This document shows positions 1-11,047 of a DNA stretch of 64,000 nucleotides, piece after piece; the stretch's first letter is position 1; each line of letters begins with the position of its first letter. Origin of the DNA: Zingiber officinale (lineage: Eukaryota; Streptophyta; Magnoliopsida; Zingiberales; Zingiberaceae); contig NC_055986.1 of assembly GCF_018446385.1 (NCBI RefSeq), forward strand, positions 26,770,302 to 26,834,301, given 5' to 3'. The notes below the pieces were generated by a model, which searched no databases, was not told the origin of the DNA, and saw only the letters and a program-made list of their open reading frames with translations. Position numbers and translations under genes: made by a program.

Positions 1-651
1 ACATCCAAGTCAATTTTGATGTGAGATATGAGTTTAGGTTATCTTAGGCTAAGGTCTCATGCATTTTCTAAACATCAATTTGATCTTCATATCAAATTGT
101 GTTTTTAACCTTAAATCAATTTCATTGATCATTAATGCACAAGATGATGACATGGCATATAATTGTATCATAAATGGAAACATGTGCCAATGTCATGATG
201 TCATGGCATAAAGTATGAAACTTAAATAAAGCATGACATATAAATAACCTAAGCATTATCATGACATTTCAAATGATCATAGATTAAATATGATGTCATG
301 ACATGGCATATGACAAACAATATATGGCAAATAACATGTCAAGGTATAGAAAATACATAATTCTAGCCTTCGTTGTCATTTTTGATAATTTTGATCATTT
401 TGCCATAAATTCTATATTCCTAAGTGTAATAGACCTAAAATCAAATACAAAAGATTTTTAGATCACTATGTGCCAATTAGATTGACTCTAGAAAATTCCT
501 CAAATGAGATTGGCACATCCTAATCACCTTAGGAATAATTTTCCATTTTATTTTCAAAGCTTGATTACACCTTGAAAATTCCTAAAGTGCCACCTTTTGC
601 CATGATTAGGTTAACTACCTATTCAAGTAAGGTTGGCACACCTTAACTCAT
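1..651 (-). other. R0 internal non-coding region
   Basis: This AT-rich stretch has no credible ORF. It holds many short ATGACAT/ATGTCAT words and phrases such as TGCCATGACATCATG that recur near 30000-30180 inside R1. It lies downstream of gag where pol would be expected, and I see no protease, integrase or reverse transcriptase motif. Confidence 0.6.
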
Positions 652-2118
652 CTAGCGTGATGGAATCACGCTCCTAGGAACCCAATACCTATTTGAGCTC
701 ATTGGGTTTACTAAATATTCACTAGGGATGACTTCCCTAGCAACCCTCCTAATGACCCTCTTAGGCTTTAAAGCCTTGGCCATTTGGGACTCATCAAGAT
801 CAACTCTAGGGGTGTCTCCCCTTGTGACCTTGGTGATAGTCTTCCTAACCCTAGGTCTTGTTCCATAATCGAATGGAATATTATGATAAGTGGGCTTGAC
901 CACTTGGGACTTAGGTTTGTGACCCAAACCTTTCTTGTCCTTGGACTTGGGTTTTTGACCCCTAGACCCTAGAGTCAAGTCCTCAAGAGCCTTTTCTAGA
1001 GAGTCAAGTCTTGACCTCAAGACTTGATTTTCTTTCTCTAATACCTCAAGCTTTAATTTATCATTTTTCTTTGAGGTATTCCTAGGCATGTGTCTAGTTG
1101 ATTTGGGATTCCTATCTAGGTTTCCCTTAACCTTAGATGAGTTAGTCCTAGGGTTGACATTTCTAGAGTTGTCCTTATTCAAGCTAACATGTTTAGCACC
1201 TAAGCACATATATTGATTCCTATAGTTAACATGCTTATCATTATTAGCAATTGCAATAAAACTACTAGCATGTGTTCTATTTGAATTGCAAAAATGAGCC
1301 TTAGAGATTACCTTAGGGTTTACCTTAGCTCCCCCTATAGACGTGCTCGGTCTCTTGTCCTTGTGAGATTGCCTCCCCCTCGGACATTGACTCCTATAGT
1401 GTCCCCTTCGCTTGCATTGAAAGCACACCACGTGCTCCTTGCCCTTGCGTGTTGGGACTCCGACTTCCTTGACCTTTGGCGCCGGTGGAGTCTTTCTAAC
1501 CCTCTTTGGACACTTACTCTTGTAATGTCCATACTCCCTAGACTCAAAGCACATTATGTGTAATTTATTTGAAATTGAAATGCTTGAGTTACCTAGGGTT
1601 GAGGATGGATGAAGACTTTCTTCTTCATCCCTTCCGGAGGTAGAAGCTTCTTCCTCTTGCTCCATTCTTGAAGAAGAACTCTCCTCCTCTTCTTCCTTAG
1701 ATGTTGAGTAGCCCTTAACTTCTAATTCCTCTCCTCCATGATGTGAGCTACTTGGCTCACTTGACTCCTCTTCATGGCTTGAAGTGGAGTTCCCCTCATG
1801 GAACTTAGCCAAGTTGTTCCACAACTCCTTGGCATTGTTGTATCCACCTATCTTACATAGAATGCCATTAGGTAATGAGAATTCAAATACTTTCATTACC
1901 TCATCGTTGATTGTGGAATGGTGGATTTGTTCCCTTGCCCACTTCTTCTTCTCGAGTGATTTTCCTTCCTTATCCATTGGAGGCTTGAAACCTAATTGAA
2001 CACAACTCCAATTTTCAAGGTTAGTCATAAGAAAATACCTCATTCTTACCTTCCAATACGCGAAGTCGTCGCGGTCATAGAAGGGTGGAATCGTGATGTC
2101 TTCTCCAAATAACTCCAT
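652..2118 (-). CDS. Copia-type gag protein of R0 (488 aa, uninterrupted)
   Basis: This is the capsid/nucleocapsid (gag) protein of the retrotransposon. The first 110 residues show the DUF4219/UBN2-like gag pattern (PPFYDRDDFAYWKVRM, later NAKELWNNLAKFHEG). A Ser/Glu-rich acidic stretch follows at about 115-170, then two CCHC zinc knuckles. The first reads CFESREYGHYKSKC and has lost its second Cys (now Ser). The second, CFQCKRRGHYRSQC, is complete. A Lys-rich coiled-coil-like segment follows, and the C-terminus has the YWVPRS motif that in autonomous Copia polyproteins lies just before protease. The ORF then stops, so the element makes gag only. The start is the ATG 48 bp from the primer site. 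Confidence 0.85.
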   Translation of the reverse strand: MELFGEDITIPPFYDRDDFAYWKVRMRYFLMTNLENWSCVQLGFKPPMDKEGKSLEKKKWAREQIHHSTINDEVMKVFEFSLPNGILCKIGGYNNAKELWNNLAKFHEGNSTSSHEEESSEPSSSHHGGEELEVKGYSTSKEEEEESSSSRMEQEEEASTSGRDEEESLHPSSTLGNSSISISNKLHIMCFESREYGHYKSKCPKRVRKTPPAPKVKEVGVPTRKGKEHVVCFQCKRRGHYRSQCPRGRQSHKDKRPSTSIGGAKVNPKVISKAHFCNSNRTHASSFIAIANNDKHVNYRNQYMCLGAKHVSLNKDNSRNVNPRTNSSKVKGNLDRNPKSTRHMPRNTSKKNDKLKLEVLEKENQVLRSRLDSLEKALEDLTLGSRGQKPKSKDKKGLGHKPKSQVVKPTYHNIPFDYGTRPRVRKTITKVTRGDTPRVDLDESQMAKALKPKRVIRRVAREVIPSEYLVNPMSSNRYWVPRSVIPSR

Positions 2119-2166
2119 TCTCTAGCTTGTGCTCCCTCGGGTGTTAATCCGGCGAAGAGCGACCTC

Positions 2167-2178
2167 GCTCTGATACCA
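2167..2178 (-). other. Primer-binding site of R0
   Basis: On the minus strand this reads TGGTATCAGAGC, the classic plant Copia primer site complementary to the 3' end of initiator Met tRNA. It sits two bases inside the 5' LTR, which fixes the LTR boundary and the element's orientation. Confidence 0.9.
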
Positions 2179-3116
2179 CTTGTTAGGATCGATGGTCGCG
2201 GCTAGAGAGGGGGGGTGTGAATAGCCGCCCCAAATCATTCGTTTCTTTCTACAAATCAAGGTTAGCGCAGCGGAAATAAAAATAATAGAAACGAATGCGG
2301 AGAAATCAAACCTCAACACGCAGCGATGTAACGAGGTTCGGAGATAAACTCCTACTCCTCGGCGTGTCCGTAAGGTGGACGAAGTCTATCAATCCGTCGG
2401 TGGATGAGTCCCCAGAGAACCGGCTAATATATATACTCCTTCTGGGTGGAGAAACCTCGCCACAATCTTTCTTTCACCAGCAAGAATAGGAGTACAAGAA
2501 TACACAAGAAGAAGCAACAATATGAATGTAAAAACAAACAATCTTGCCTTCTCGTCGGCTGTTGATGAAGCAGCAACTTCACGGGCCAAATACAGCAGCA
2601 GCTGTTGGAGACCCCAGCCGAGGAAGCTCATGCGAAGCTTCAGAGAAGAGCTCAACAAAGCTCAAGCAGAAAATACTTCAGCAGTCAGTAGGAAGAAGAA
2701 GAAGCTTCGGACCAGAAGGAGAGCAATCTCGAGCCACTGTAGAAGCCCTTGAACTCCTTTTATAACTTGCATCCATCTGCGAAGAAGAAGCCAGAAGACA
2801 GCAGAAGACAGAAGATCGTTGTGAGCCAACGGATAGTTCTGGACCGATCAGGCTGAAGCCTGATCGGTCCAGTGCACCTCTGATCAGTCCTGGTGACCGA
2901 TCAGGCCCCAGTCTGATCCCACCTCTGTAAGAGAGGTGGCTGCGTCTCTAATCGATCGTGGGGACCGATCGGACTCCGCTGATCGGTCTCCATCGATCGA
3001 TGACTCTGAGAACCCTTCATTTGTTATCGATCGGTCACTGACCGATCGATACTCGGCGATGGATCGGTCACGGACCGATCGGTTTAGAGCTCACCCTAAA
3101 CCCTAAATGGTCCTGA

Positions 3117-3300
3117 GAACGAGCTACCGAGCCCTCTCCGACTTCGTCCGGTCCAAAGAACGAGCTACCGAGCCCTCTCTGACCACAGTCCGGAGAACGA
3201 GCTACCGAGCCCTCTCCGACTTCGTCCGGTCCAGAGAACGAGCTACCGAGCCCTCTCTGACCACAGTCCGGAGAACGAGCTACCGAGCCCTCTCCGACTT
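3117..3300. repeat. Tandem repeat inside R0 LTR (about 76-bp higher-order unit)
   Basis: A 35-40 bp unit beginning GAACGAGCTACCGAGCCCTC is repeated five times. Alternate copies continue as CTCCGACTTCGTCCGGTCC or CTCTGACCACAGTCCG, giving a two-part repeat of about 76 bp. Open frames over it on both strands come from the repeat and are not genes. Confidence 0.85.
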
Positions 3301-3439
3301 TCCGTGCCAAGTCTCCAACTTGGTCTTCTCCGTGCCAAGTCTCCATACTTGGACTTTTCCCGTGCCAAGCTCCCTGTTTGGACTTTTCACCAGATGTCTG
3401 GTCAACCTTGACCCATCTGGATTTCCCTTGCCTGACTTC

Positions 3440-3690
3440 ACTCACCAGGACTTCCAAACTGCCTAGCTTCACTCACTAGGGCTTCACTCACCAGGTCTTT
3501 CGCAACTGCCTAGCTTCACTCACCAGGACTTTCTCCAACTGCCTGGCTTCACTCACCAGGACTTTCACTTACACCTAGCTTCACTCACTAGGATTTTCAC
3601 CTGGCTTCACTCACCAGGATTTCCAATCTGCCTGGCTTCACTCACCAGGACTTTTCCGTCTGCCTGGCTTCACTCACCAGGACTTTCCAG
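3440..3690. repeat. Minisatellite of CCTGGCTTCACTCACCAGG units in R0 LTR
   Basis: About ten spaced copies of a 20-30 bp unit, CCTGG-CTTCACTCA-CCAGG or the variant CCTAG...CTAGG, are separated by short pyrimidine-rich spacers. Each unit is an inverted repeat with a 5-bp stem and 9-base loop. The same unit, often in reverse, occurs in S1, R1 and the R3 5' LTR. Confidence 0.8.
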
Positions 3691-3893
3691 TCAAGTATCC
3701 GGTCAACCTTGACCTACTTGACTCTTCTTCATTCAACCTGATCAGACCCTGATCAGTATCTCTCCGCATGGACAACTGCACCTGCATTGTCCATGTCTAC
3801 ATGTCTTTCTGTATTATCAAACATCGAAACCATGACTAAGGTTTACGCTTGGTCAACTAGGTCAACCTTGACCTATTGGAAATTGCACCAACA

Positions 3894-4264
3894 CTAAGTT
3901 CTTGCACACTTAGACACAAGATATCAAACATAACAGAATCTAACTTGACTTAGTTGACTATATCAAAATCAACCCAGGGTACTTACACTATCTTGATCTC
4001 AACTTGGAAACCTCCCGATTTTTTCAGTTGGATTAGCAGCCTAAGATTTGTCCCTTCCCAGGATACGACATTCCCATCGCTCCACTTCAGTTGTTTATCT
4101 CAACCTACCTACCAAATATTTGATCCTCCATACATATTTATACTTTATTTGATTAGTGTCGGATCGCCTGATCTACTAAGACTTTTTTGCAATACTAAAT
4201 TAGCCAATAGAAATAATAGTAATGTAAAATACTATGGTAAAACTAAACTTAGATTTATCAAGAT
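3894..4264 (-). repeat. Remnant of an R2/R5-like LTR and adjoining sequence
   Basis: The first 95 bases (CTAAGTTCTTGCACACTTAGACACAAG is the leading phrase) match the corresponding end of the R2 and R5 LTRs up to about 3988. R0 therefore appears to have inserted into an older minus-strand LTR. The rest, to 4264, is AT-rich sequence without a recognisable gene. Confidence 0.5.
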
Positions 4265-4428
4265 TCGTTGGTCCAGTAGACTGCATGTGGATCCAGGTGG
4301 GTCAAAAGATTGACTAGACACCTGGTGGAAAGTCCAAGTGGGTAAAAGTTGACTGAACATGTGGCATGAGGAGAAACGTTCAAGTAGGCTAAACAATTGA
4401 CCAAACACTTGGTGGAAAAGTCCCAGCT

Positions 4429-5733
4429 GTTGGTGTGGGAAGCATCCGACGATCGAACCCAAGTTTTGATAATGACAAAGGGATTCAAAGTTAGGATTCC
4501 TTGTTATCTAACGTGCTTAAATGAGGTTTCAGGAAAGTCCTAACTGTGGTTAGACAGGTGAAAAACCCTAGGGGTCGGTAACCCTAGGTCCTAGGGGGTG
4601 GTAACCCTAGGTGGAGAAAAACCCTAGGGGGTGGTAATCCTAGGTCCTAGGGTGTGGTAACCCTAGGTGGAGAAAAATTCTAAGGGGGGTAACCTTAGGT
4701 CCTAGGGGGCGGTAACCCTAGGTGGAGGAAAATCTTAAGAGGGGGTAACCTTAGGTCCTAAGGGGTGGTAACCTTAGGTGGAGAAAAACCCTAGGGGGTG
4801 ATAACCCTAGGTCCTATGGGGTGGTAACCCTAGGCAGAAAGTCCTGTCAGTCTGGAGGACCGAACTGACATAAGGTAATCTCTCCTGAGGGGAGTAGGTG
4901 AGGACGCGCTCCCCGTAGAGGGAACAGTAGGCGTCGGGTCGACCTAGGGTTTCCGGCCGGAGATCCGAAGTCAGACCCGGACAGTCCGACGACTGTCAAA
5001 TATTGCTTTTACTATATTTTATGTGTGCTAACTTTGTCTTACAGGGTATGTGTTTTGTGAACTAACATGCTTTGCAGGGACAAATGAGCAAGGTCAGCCT
5101 CGGATGAACAGTGTCCGAGGCACCTCCATGGAGCTTGAAGGCGCCTCGGGTGCAAAGGAGTTGAAGTCTGCGTGGCAGAGCTGGAGGCGCCTTGGACTGA
5201 GCGGGAGGCACCTTGGACCGCAGCTTGGAGGCGTCTTCAAGTGGATCAGAGGAGAAGATTTCAGCGCTGATCCACGCGGCTGACTCGCCTGCTTTGAGGC
5301 GCCTCGGAAGGGCTTTGAGGCGCCTCCAGCACTGTTTAAAAGGGGTATTCGAGTAGCAGATTGAAACAATGAATTGAAAAGCAATCTTCTCATGTGTGCT
5401 ACGAACAATACGACCTAGAAGTGCTGCTACAAGTGCCCGACGACCCAGAGCTTCAAATCTTCAATTTTAGTTATCGGTACAACGTTTAATACTGTTAAAC
5501 TGTAATACTTTTGTAATTGAATTTGCGCGATATAGTTGTTGCCTACAGAAAACGATCAACGATCGCGGACCTTAGAGTAGCAGTCGTCCTAGGCTCCGAA
5601 CTAAGTAAATAGCTTGTGTTCGTGTGTTGTTTTTCTTTCTATTTCCGCTGTATTTACTCGAACGATTTCTGAATCCGAATCGTGTGAAAGCCACGAGCGC
5701 TATTCACCCCCCCTAGCGCATCTCTATCCAATA
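4429..5733 (+). repeat. 5' LTR of R6 (1305 bp)
   Basis: It begins TGTTGGTGTGGGAAGC and ends CTATCCAATA (a decayed CCAACA). It contains a CCTAGGG tandem array and then GAGGCGCCTT palindromes (5130-5330). The inverted repeat GTGGATCAG...CTGATCCAC lies at about 5241-5275, and a TATA-like TTTAAAAGG at about 5335-5343. The conserved ATTCACCCCCCC...TAGCGCATCTC signature is near the 3' end. Confidence 0.88.
4562..4834. repeat. CCCTAGGG tandem array in R6 5' LTR
   Basis: A unit of about 30 bp built on GGTAACCCTAGGTCCTAGGG is repeated about nine times with GTGGAGAAAAA spacers. The same array is in the 3' LTR at 9827-10116. The core CCTAGG is a palindrome, so each unit can fold back. Confidence 0.85.
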
Positions 5734-5735
5734 AT

Positions 5736-5747
5736 TGGTATCAAAGC
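5736..5747 (+). other. Primer-binding site of R6
   Basis: TGGTATCAAAGC is one base different from the initiator-Met tRNA primer sequence used by the other elements here. It lies two bases after the LTR end. Confidence 0.85.
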
Positions 5748-6093
5748 GGGGTTGCTCTGAATTGGTACAACTACCGTTCGAGCATTTTTTTCGTCGCTTT
5801 CTCATTCATTTAGGGTAAAAATAAAACCTTACGCCTTTTATTTTTTTCCCTCCAAAACTATTTTTGAAAAACTCATTTCCATCTCTTCACCACTTATTAG
5901 TATTGCTAAAATATCACATTTAGCAAAATTTGAAATAATATTTTTTTAAATAATATTTTATTTTATTATTATTTTTTCGAAATTCGTGAATACCTATTTT
6001 TATCTTTTTCCCGCACTATTAATCCAAGATTAAGTCTTAGAACAAGTTTTATTGTTTTTATTTTGCGAGATTCCTTCTTAATAGCTTACGAAG

Positions 6094-7199
6094 ATGGGTA
6101 CAGCTTCACATGCCTACCACTTCTGTCTGGCGAGAATTTTAGATACTGGAAAGACTAGATGGAGCATCAACTAAAGACCGAAGCTGATATATGGACCATA
6201 GTCCATATTGGATTTATTCTCCCCATCGAAGAAGGTGTACCCATCGCCTGTGACAAGTGGGATGCATAAACAATAAGAAAATTTGAGGCAAATGCAAAAG
6301 CAACATGGACTCTCCTATGCGGACTAACAAATTCAGATCTTGATCGAGTTAGAAACTTCAACAATGCTAAAGAGCTTTGGGAGAAATTGCTCAAGCTTTA
6401 TGAGATCCCCTCAGAGCCAGAAGATCAAATATAAGCTGAGTCTGAATCTGAATTTGAATCCCCAGAGTCAACCTCCGAACCAGACTCAGAAGAATCAGAG
6501 CATACTGATTTCATAGCACTGATGGCCAAAGACGAGATATCTGAATCTAAGTCAGAAGTTGAAATGGTAATAGTCAAGGGGGAGAATCCTATCATGGATC
6601 CTAAAGGTAAACTTATAAATTCAAATTATAAATTTCACATAACTTGTTTTAAGTGTAGGGAGAGAGGGCACTATAGAAACGAGTGCCCTACTCATAAGAT
6701 TCGGTTGGCACAATCGGAGGAGAAGGAGAAAACGATCAGGAAATGGAAGAAGCACATTGAATGCTCTAAGTGCAAACGAATGGGTCACTGCAAAAGACAA
6801 TGCCCAAAAAGAAGACCTAATAATCCAGGGAGAGAAATCAAGGTAAATAAATTTACATTATATGAAAATTCAATCTTTTCAACACATGTCGGTACTCTAA
6901 ATAATCCTGCTTGCTCTAGTATAGACTTTTCTTCAAAATTGGATATGCATGCTAACAATACAATAAATAGAGTTAATTCAAATCTAAATAAGAATAACTT
7001 AAAATTATTTAATAAACATAAGAAATTAACATTGAGAAAATCAGAGAAACAAAGTAATATCTTAAAAGATAAAATAGATAAGTTAGAAAAGATTATTAAT
7101 AATTTAACTAATCAACAAAATCTAGACTTGGGTTATAAGTCTAAAGTAAAACTTAAACACTACAAATCAAGCTATAATCAAGTACCTTTTATTTACTAA
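6094..7199 (+). pseudogene. Broken Copia gag of R6
   Basis: Reading from the ATG at 6094 needs at least one frameshift and several stops before an open stretch from 6522 to 7199 (225 codons). Recognisable blocks are WTIVHIGFILPIEEG, NNAKELWEKLLKLYE, a Glu/Ser-rich acidic segment, and two CCHC knuckles (CFKCRERGHYRNEC and CSKCKRMGHCKRQC, both complete). A Lys-rich predicted coiled coil follows near the C-terminus. The early stops mean no full gag can be made. Confidence 0.85.
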
Positions 7200-9690
7200 A
7201 CTTAATTTAAATCTAACCTAAACCTAAACTAAAATTGAATCTAACTTTAATCTAACCTTAAATTGAATTAAATTAGATCTAAACTAAATCAAACTAAAAG
7301 TAACCTAAAAGTTAACTTAAACTTGTTAACTTAACTAATGAATTGTTTGACTTAGTCAATATTGGCTCCTCGAGGATCAAATTCATTACCTTGATAGATC
7401 ATATCGAGGCTATGATCCAGGGGGAGTAAATAGGAAAAATATCCAAATAAAAAGATAAACCATCAAAGGAATATAACACAAATCTAATTTGTAAATTTAA
7501 ATAAAATTATCAATAATGTAGGGGGAGGCTCCAGAATAACTGGTACCTCCAAACCAAGCTACCCGGAGGGTAATTAAAACTAATTAGAAAGGGAACAAGT
7601 TTAACTTGACCTATGGTACTGGTGAAATTTTGGATGATAGTATGTTAGGAAAATTTAGTTTATGCATGTCTAGAAAGATATGACTTCGACATGGTGCATT
7701 TGGCTAAGTGGAACTAACCGAAGCTACCCTTTATGGATCCTAACTAGTTAGACCAAGGTTTTGTATTAAGTTTAGTGGATAGGACTATTTGGAAAACCTC
7801 GAAGGCATGGTTACTTTAATGATGTCCAAGTGACTCACCATAGCCCAAAAGTTTATCCAGAGAATACCTATTTATTGAGCCCAAAGCTAAACATAAATCT
7901 ATCACAAAGTTAAATCAAACCTTATAATTAAACCCAATTCATCTCACAAAATTATAGGATTCCCTGATTTAAAATTTAGATCGGGTGATATGACTAAGGA
8001 TCAAAATTAAAATTAAATTAAATTAATAATTAAAAATCAAATCAAATTAAATTAATAGTTCAAAATCAAATCAAATCAAATTAATAATTATAATTCAAAT
8101 TAAATTAAATTAATAATTCAAAATCAAATTAAATTAATAATTAAAAATCAAATTCTTTTAAAAACTTATTTAAAAATTCTTTTAAAAACATATTTAAAAA
8201 ATTCTTTTAAAAACTATTTCAAAATCAGTTAAAAATTATTTTAAAAAATCCCTTTGAAAATATTTTTAAAATCCCTTAAAAAAATCCTTTTGAAAATCAT
8301 TTAAAAAATATTTTAAAAATCATTTAAAAATTATTTTAAAATCCTTTAAAAATGATTTGAAATTTTTTTGAAAAATCCTTTAAAAATTATTTGAAATTTT
8401 TTGAAAAATCCTTTAAAAAATTATTTGAAAAATTATTGAAAAATCCTTAAAAAGTGATTTGAAATTTTTTTAAAAAATCCTTTAAAAATTATTTGAAAAA
8501 TCCTTTAAAAATTATTTGAAAAATTCTTTAAAAAATTATTTAAAAAATTATTGAAAAATTCCTTAAAAATTATTTGAAAAATCCTTAAAAAAACAACATT
8601 TTTAAAATTATTTGAAATTCAAAACTTATTTTAAATATTAAATAAAAAGACAATTCCATCTGACACTTACTTATAAGTTGAACATGCTTGTTAACCTAAA
8701 ATGGGTGAGATGGAAAGTTAGGAAAATAAATATTTTTTTTACCTCTCATGCTTGGACTCTTGGGCCCAAATAATTTATTAAGGCATTAATTAAGGGGGAG
8801 TGAGTTTGAGTTGGTTTTAAAATTAGTTTCCTTTAAAATAAAAATTCAATTTGACTTGACTTCAAAGTTTAAAACTATTTTTGACTGGTCTTCAAAAATT
8901 AGCTTTAAAATTAAAATTATTTATGACCTAACTTTTAAATTACAAATCTTCTAGAATGTTTTCAAAGCTATGCCTTAAGCTAAGTACTTAATCAAGTCTT
9001 CTTTAACTAAACTTAGTTAAATTATTTTCTAAACTTAGCTATTTGGCAAGATGTTTTCTCAAGGCAATCATTTTTAAGCTGAAAATATAGCTAAGTATTT
9101 TCCAAATCATTTTCAAAATTTTAGCTAAATGTTTTTCAAAACAATTCTTTTTGAAAAAACTAAGTCTTTTTAAGGTTAAATACTTGACAAAACTATTATC
9201 TTCAAAAGTTTAGCTAAAGTCTAAGCTAAGTGTTTATCAAAGTATGGTTAACCTTCTATTTTTCTATCATTTTAAAAGATAAAAAAAACATATTATTTCT
9301 GAAAAGTTAAAATTTCTCAAAACAAGCTAAGGCCTATACTCACCTTTTTCTTTACTCTTTGGTTGTTTTGATATATGGCAAAGAGGGAGAGTATAAAAGA
9401 ATTCAAAGAAAGTTAAAGAAATTTAAGAAAATTTATAAGAGAATTCAAAGAAAGTTAAAGAAATTTAAGAACATTTAAAAATAGACATCCTTGAAATTTT
9501 AAAATTCAAGGGAACTTTTATTAAGGGGGAGTTTTTTGTAAAGCTTCTATTAAGGGGAAGCTTTATATCAAATTTATACTTGTATGCTTGTGCTAAATTT
9601 ATGCTTATACGAGTGATGCTTTATAACATTTCTTTATTGTCTTTTTACTTAACTTTGAATTTCGGTTGCCATAATCAAAAAGGGAGAGAT
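7200..9690 (+). other. R6 internal non-coding region
   Basis: This is strongly AT-rich. From about 8000 to 8640 it is almost pure tandem A/T sequence built on AAATTAAATT and TTTAAAAATTATTTGAAAAAT words. No pol motif, ORF or RNA gene was seen. The PPT lies at its right end. Confidence 0.7.
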
Positions 9691-11047
9691 TGTTGGTGCG
9701 GGAAGCATCTAACGATCGAACCTAAGTTTTGATAATGGTAAAGGGATTCAAAGTTAGGATTCCTTGTTATCTAACGTGCTTAAATGAGATTTCAGGAAAG
9801 TTCTAACTGCGGTTAGGCAGGTGAAAAACCCTAGGGGGCGATAACCCTAGGTCCTAGGGGGTGATAACCCTAGGTCCTAGGGGGTGATAACCCTAGGTGG
9901 AGAAAAACCCTAGGGGGTGGTAACCCTATGTCCTAGGGGGTGGTAACCCTAGGTGGAGGAAAATCCTAAGGGAGTAACCTTAGGTCGTAGGGGGCGGTAA
10001 CCCTAGGTGGAGGAAAATCCGTAGGGGGTAACCTTAGGTCCTTGGGGTGGTAACCCTAGGTGGAGAAAAACCCTAGGGGCGGTAACCCTAGGTCCTAGGG
10101 GGTGGTAACCCTAGGCAGAAAGTCCAGTCGGTCTGGAGGACCGGACTGACATCAGGTAATCTCTCCTGAGGGGAGTAGGTGAGGGCGCGTTTCCCGTAGA
10201 GGGAACAGTCGACGTCGGGTCGACCTAGGGTTTTCGGTTGGAGATCCGAAGTCAAACCCGGACAGTCCGACAACTGTCAAATATTGCTTTTACTATATTT
10301 TATGTGTGCTAACTTTGTCTTGCAGGGTATGTGTTTTGTGAACTAACATGCTTTGCAGGGACAAATGAGCAAGGCCAGCCTCGGATGAACAGTGTCCGAG
10401 GCGTCTCCATGGAGCTTGGAGGTGCCTCAGGTGAAAAGGAGTTGAAGTCTGTGCGGCTAAGCTGGAGGCGCCTTGGACTGAGTGGGAGGCGCCTTGGACA
10501 GCAGCTTGGAGGCGCCTTAGACCAGCTTGGAGGCGCCTTCAAGTGGATCAGAGGAGAAGATTTCAGCGCTGATCCACGCGGCTGACTCGGCTGCTTTGAG
10601 GCACCTCGGAAGGGCTTTTGAGGCGCCTCCAGCATTGTTTAAAAGGGGTATTCAAGCAGCAGGTTGAAACAACGAATTGAAAAGCAATCTTCTCATGTGT
10701 GCTGCGAACAAGACGACCCAGAAGTGCTGCTACAAGTGTCCGACGACCCAGAACTTCAAATCTTCAATTTTAGTTGTCGGTACAACGTTTAATACTGTTA
10801 AACTGTAATACTTTTGTAACTGAATTTGTGCGATATAGTTGTTGCCCACAGAAAGCGATCAACGATCGCGGGCCTTGGAGTAGGAGTCGCCCTAGGCTCC
10901 GAACTAAGTAAATAGCTTGTGTTCGTGTGTTGTTTTTCTTTCTATTTCCGTTGCATTTATTCAAACAATTTCCAAATCTGAATCGTGTGAAAGCCACGAG
11001 CGTTATTCACCCTCCCCCCCTCCCCTCTAGCGCATCTCGATCCAACA
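9691..11047 (+). repeat. 3' LTR of R6 (1357 bp)
   Basis: It matches the 5' LTR over its length: start TGTTGGTGCGGGAAGC, CCTAGGG array (9827-10116), GAGGCGCCTT palindromes, TTTAAAAGG and an end at CGATCCAACA. It carries one extra GGAGGCGCCTTAGACCAGCTT unit relative to the 5' copy. Its intact terminus shows that the 5' LTR end has decayed. Confidence 0.88.

Larger units (their letters stand above)
1..3893 (-). mobile_element. R0: gag-only Copia-type LTR retrotransposon, partial (left end outside window)
   Basis: The element is read on the minus strand. From right to left it has a 5' LTR (2181-3893), a primer-binding site, a gag ORF and AT-rich non-coding sequence that runs off the window. The LTR ends TG...CA when read in either direction. 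The sequence just right of the LTR is CTAAG, the expected target duplication, but the partner copy is outside the window. Its internal sequence and LTR resemble element R1 (25829-37535), so the two are the same family in opposite orientation. No pol domain is visible. Confidence 0.85.
2181..3893 (-). repeat. 5' LTR of R0 (1713 bp)
   Basis: The LTR starts TGTTAGGATCG and ends TTGCACCAACA in plus coordinates. Near its left end it has the poly-G/C tract followed by TGAATAGC that marks this LTR superfamily. Upstream of a TATA-like TTATAAAAGG (read on the minus strand near 2755-2770) lie many CGATCGGT/ACCGATCG palindromes (2820-3085). It also contains two minisatellites annotated separately. Long ORFs here are repeat shadows. 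Confidence 0.85.
4429..11047 (+). mobile_element. R6: complete gag-only Copia-type element
   Basis: Two LTRs (4429-5733 and 9691-11047) bound a primer site, a broken gag and a long AT-rich non-coding interior. The flanking 5-bp target duplication CCAGC (4424-4428 and 11048-11052) is perfect. The purine tract AAAAAGGGAGAGAT (9677-9690) abuts the 3' LTR. No pol-coding region is seen in the 2.5 kb between gag and the 3' LTR. It inserted into the older LTR R7. Confidence 0.9.

Noticed and set aside
3068..3472. Open frames of 119-134 codons on both strands in the R0 LTR
   Set aside because: They are produced by a tandem repeat whose unit has no stop; the protein is a simple repeat.
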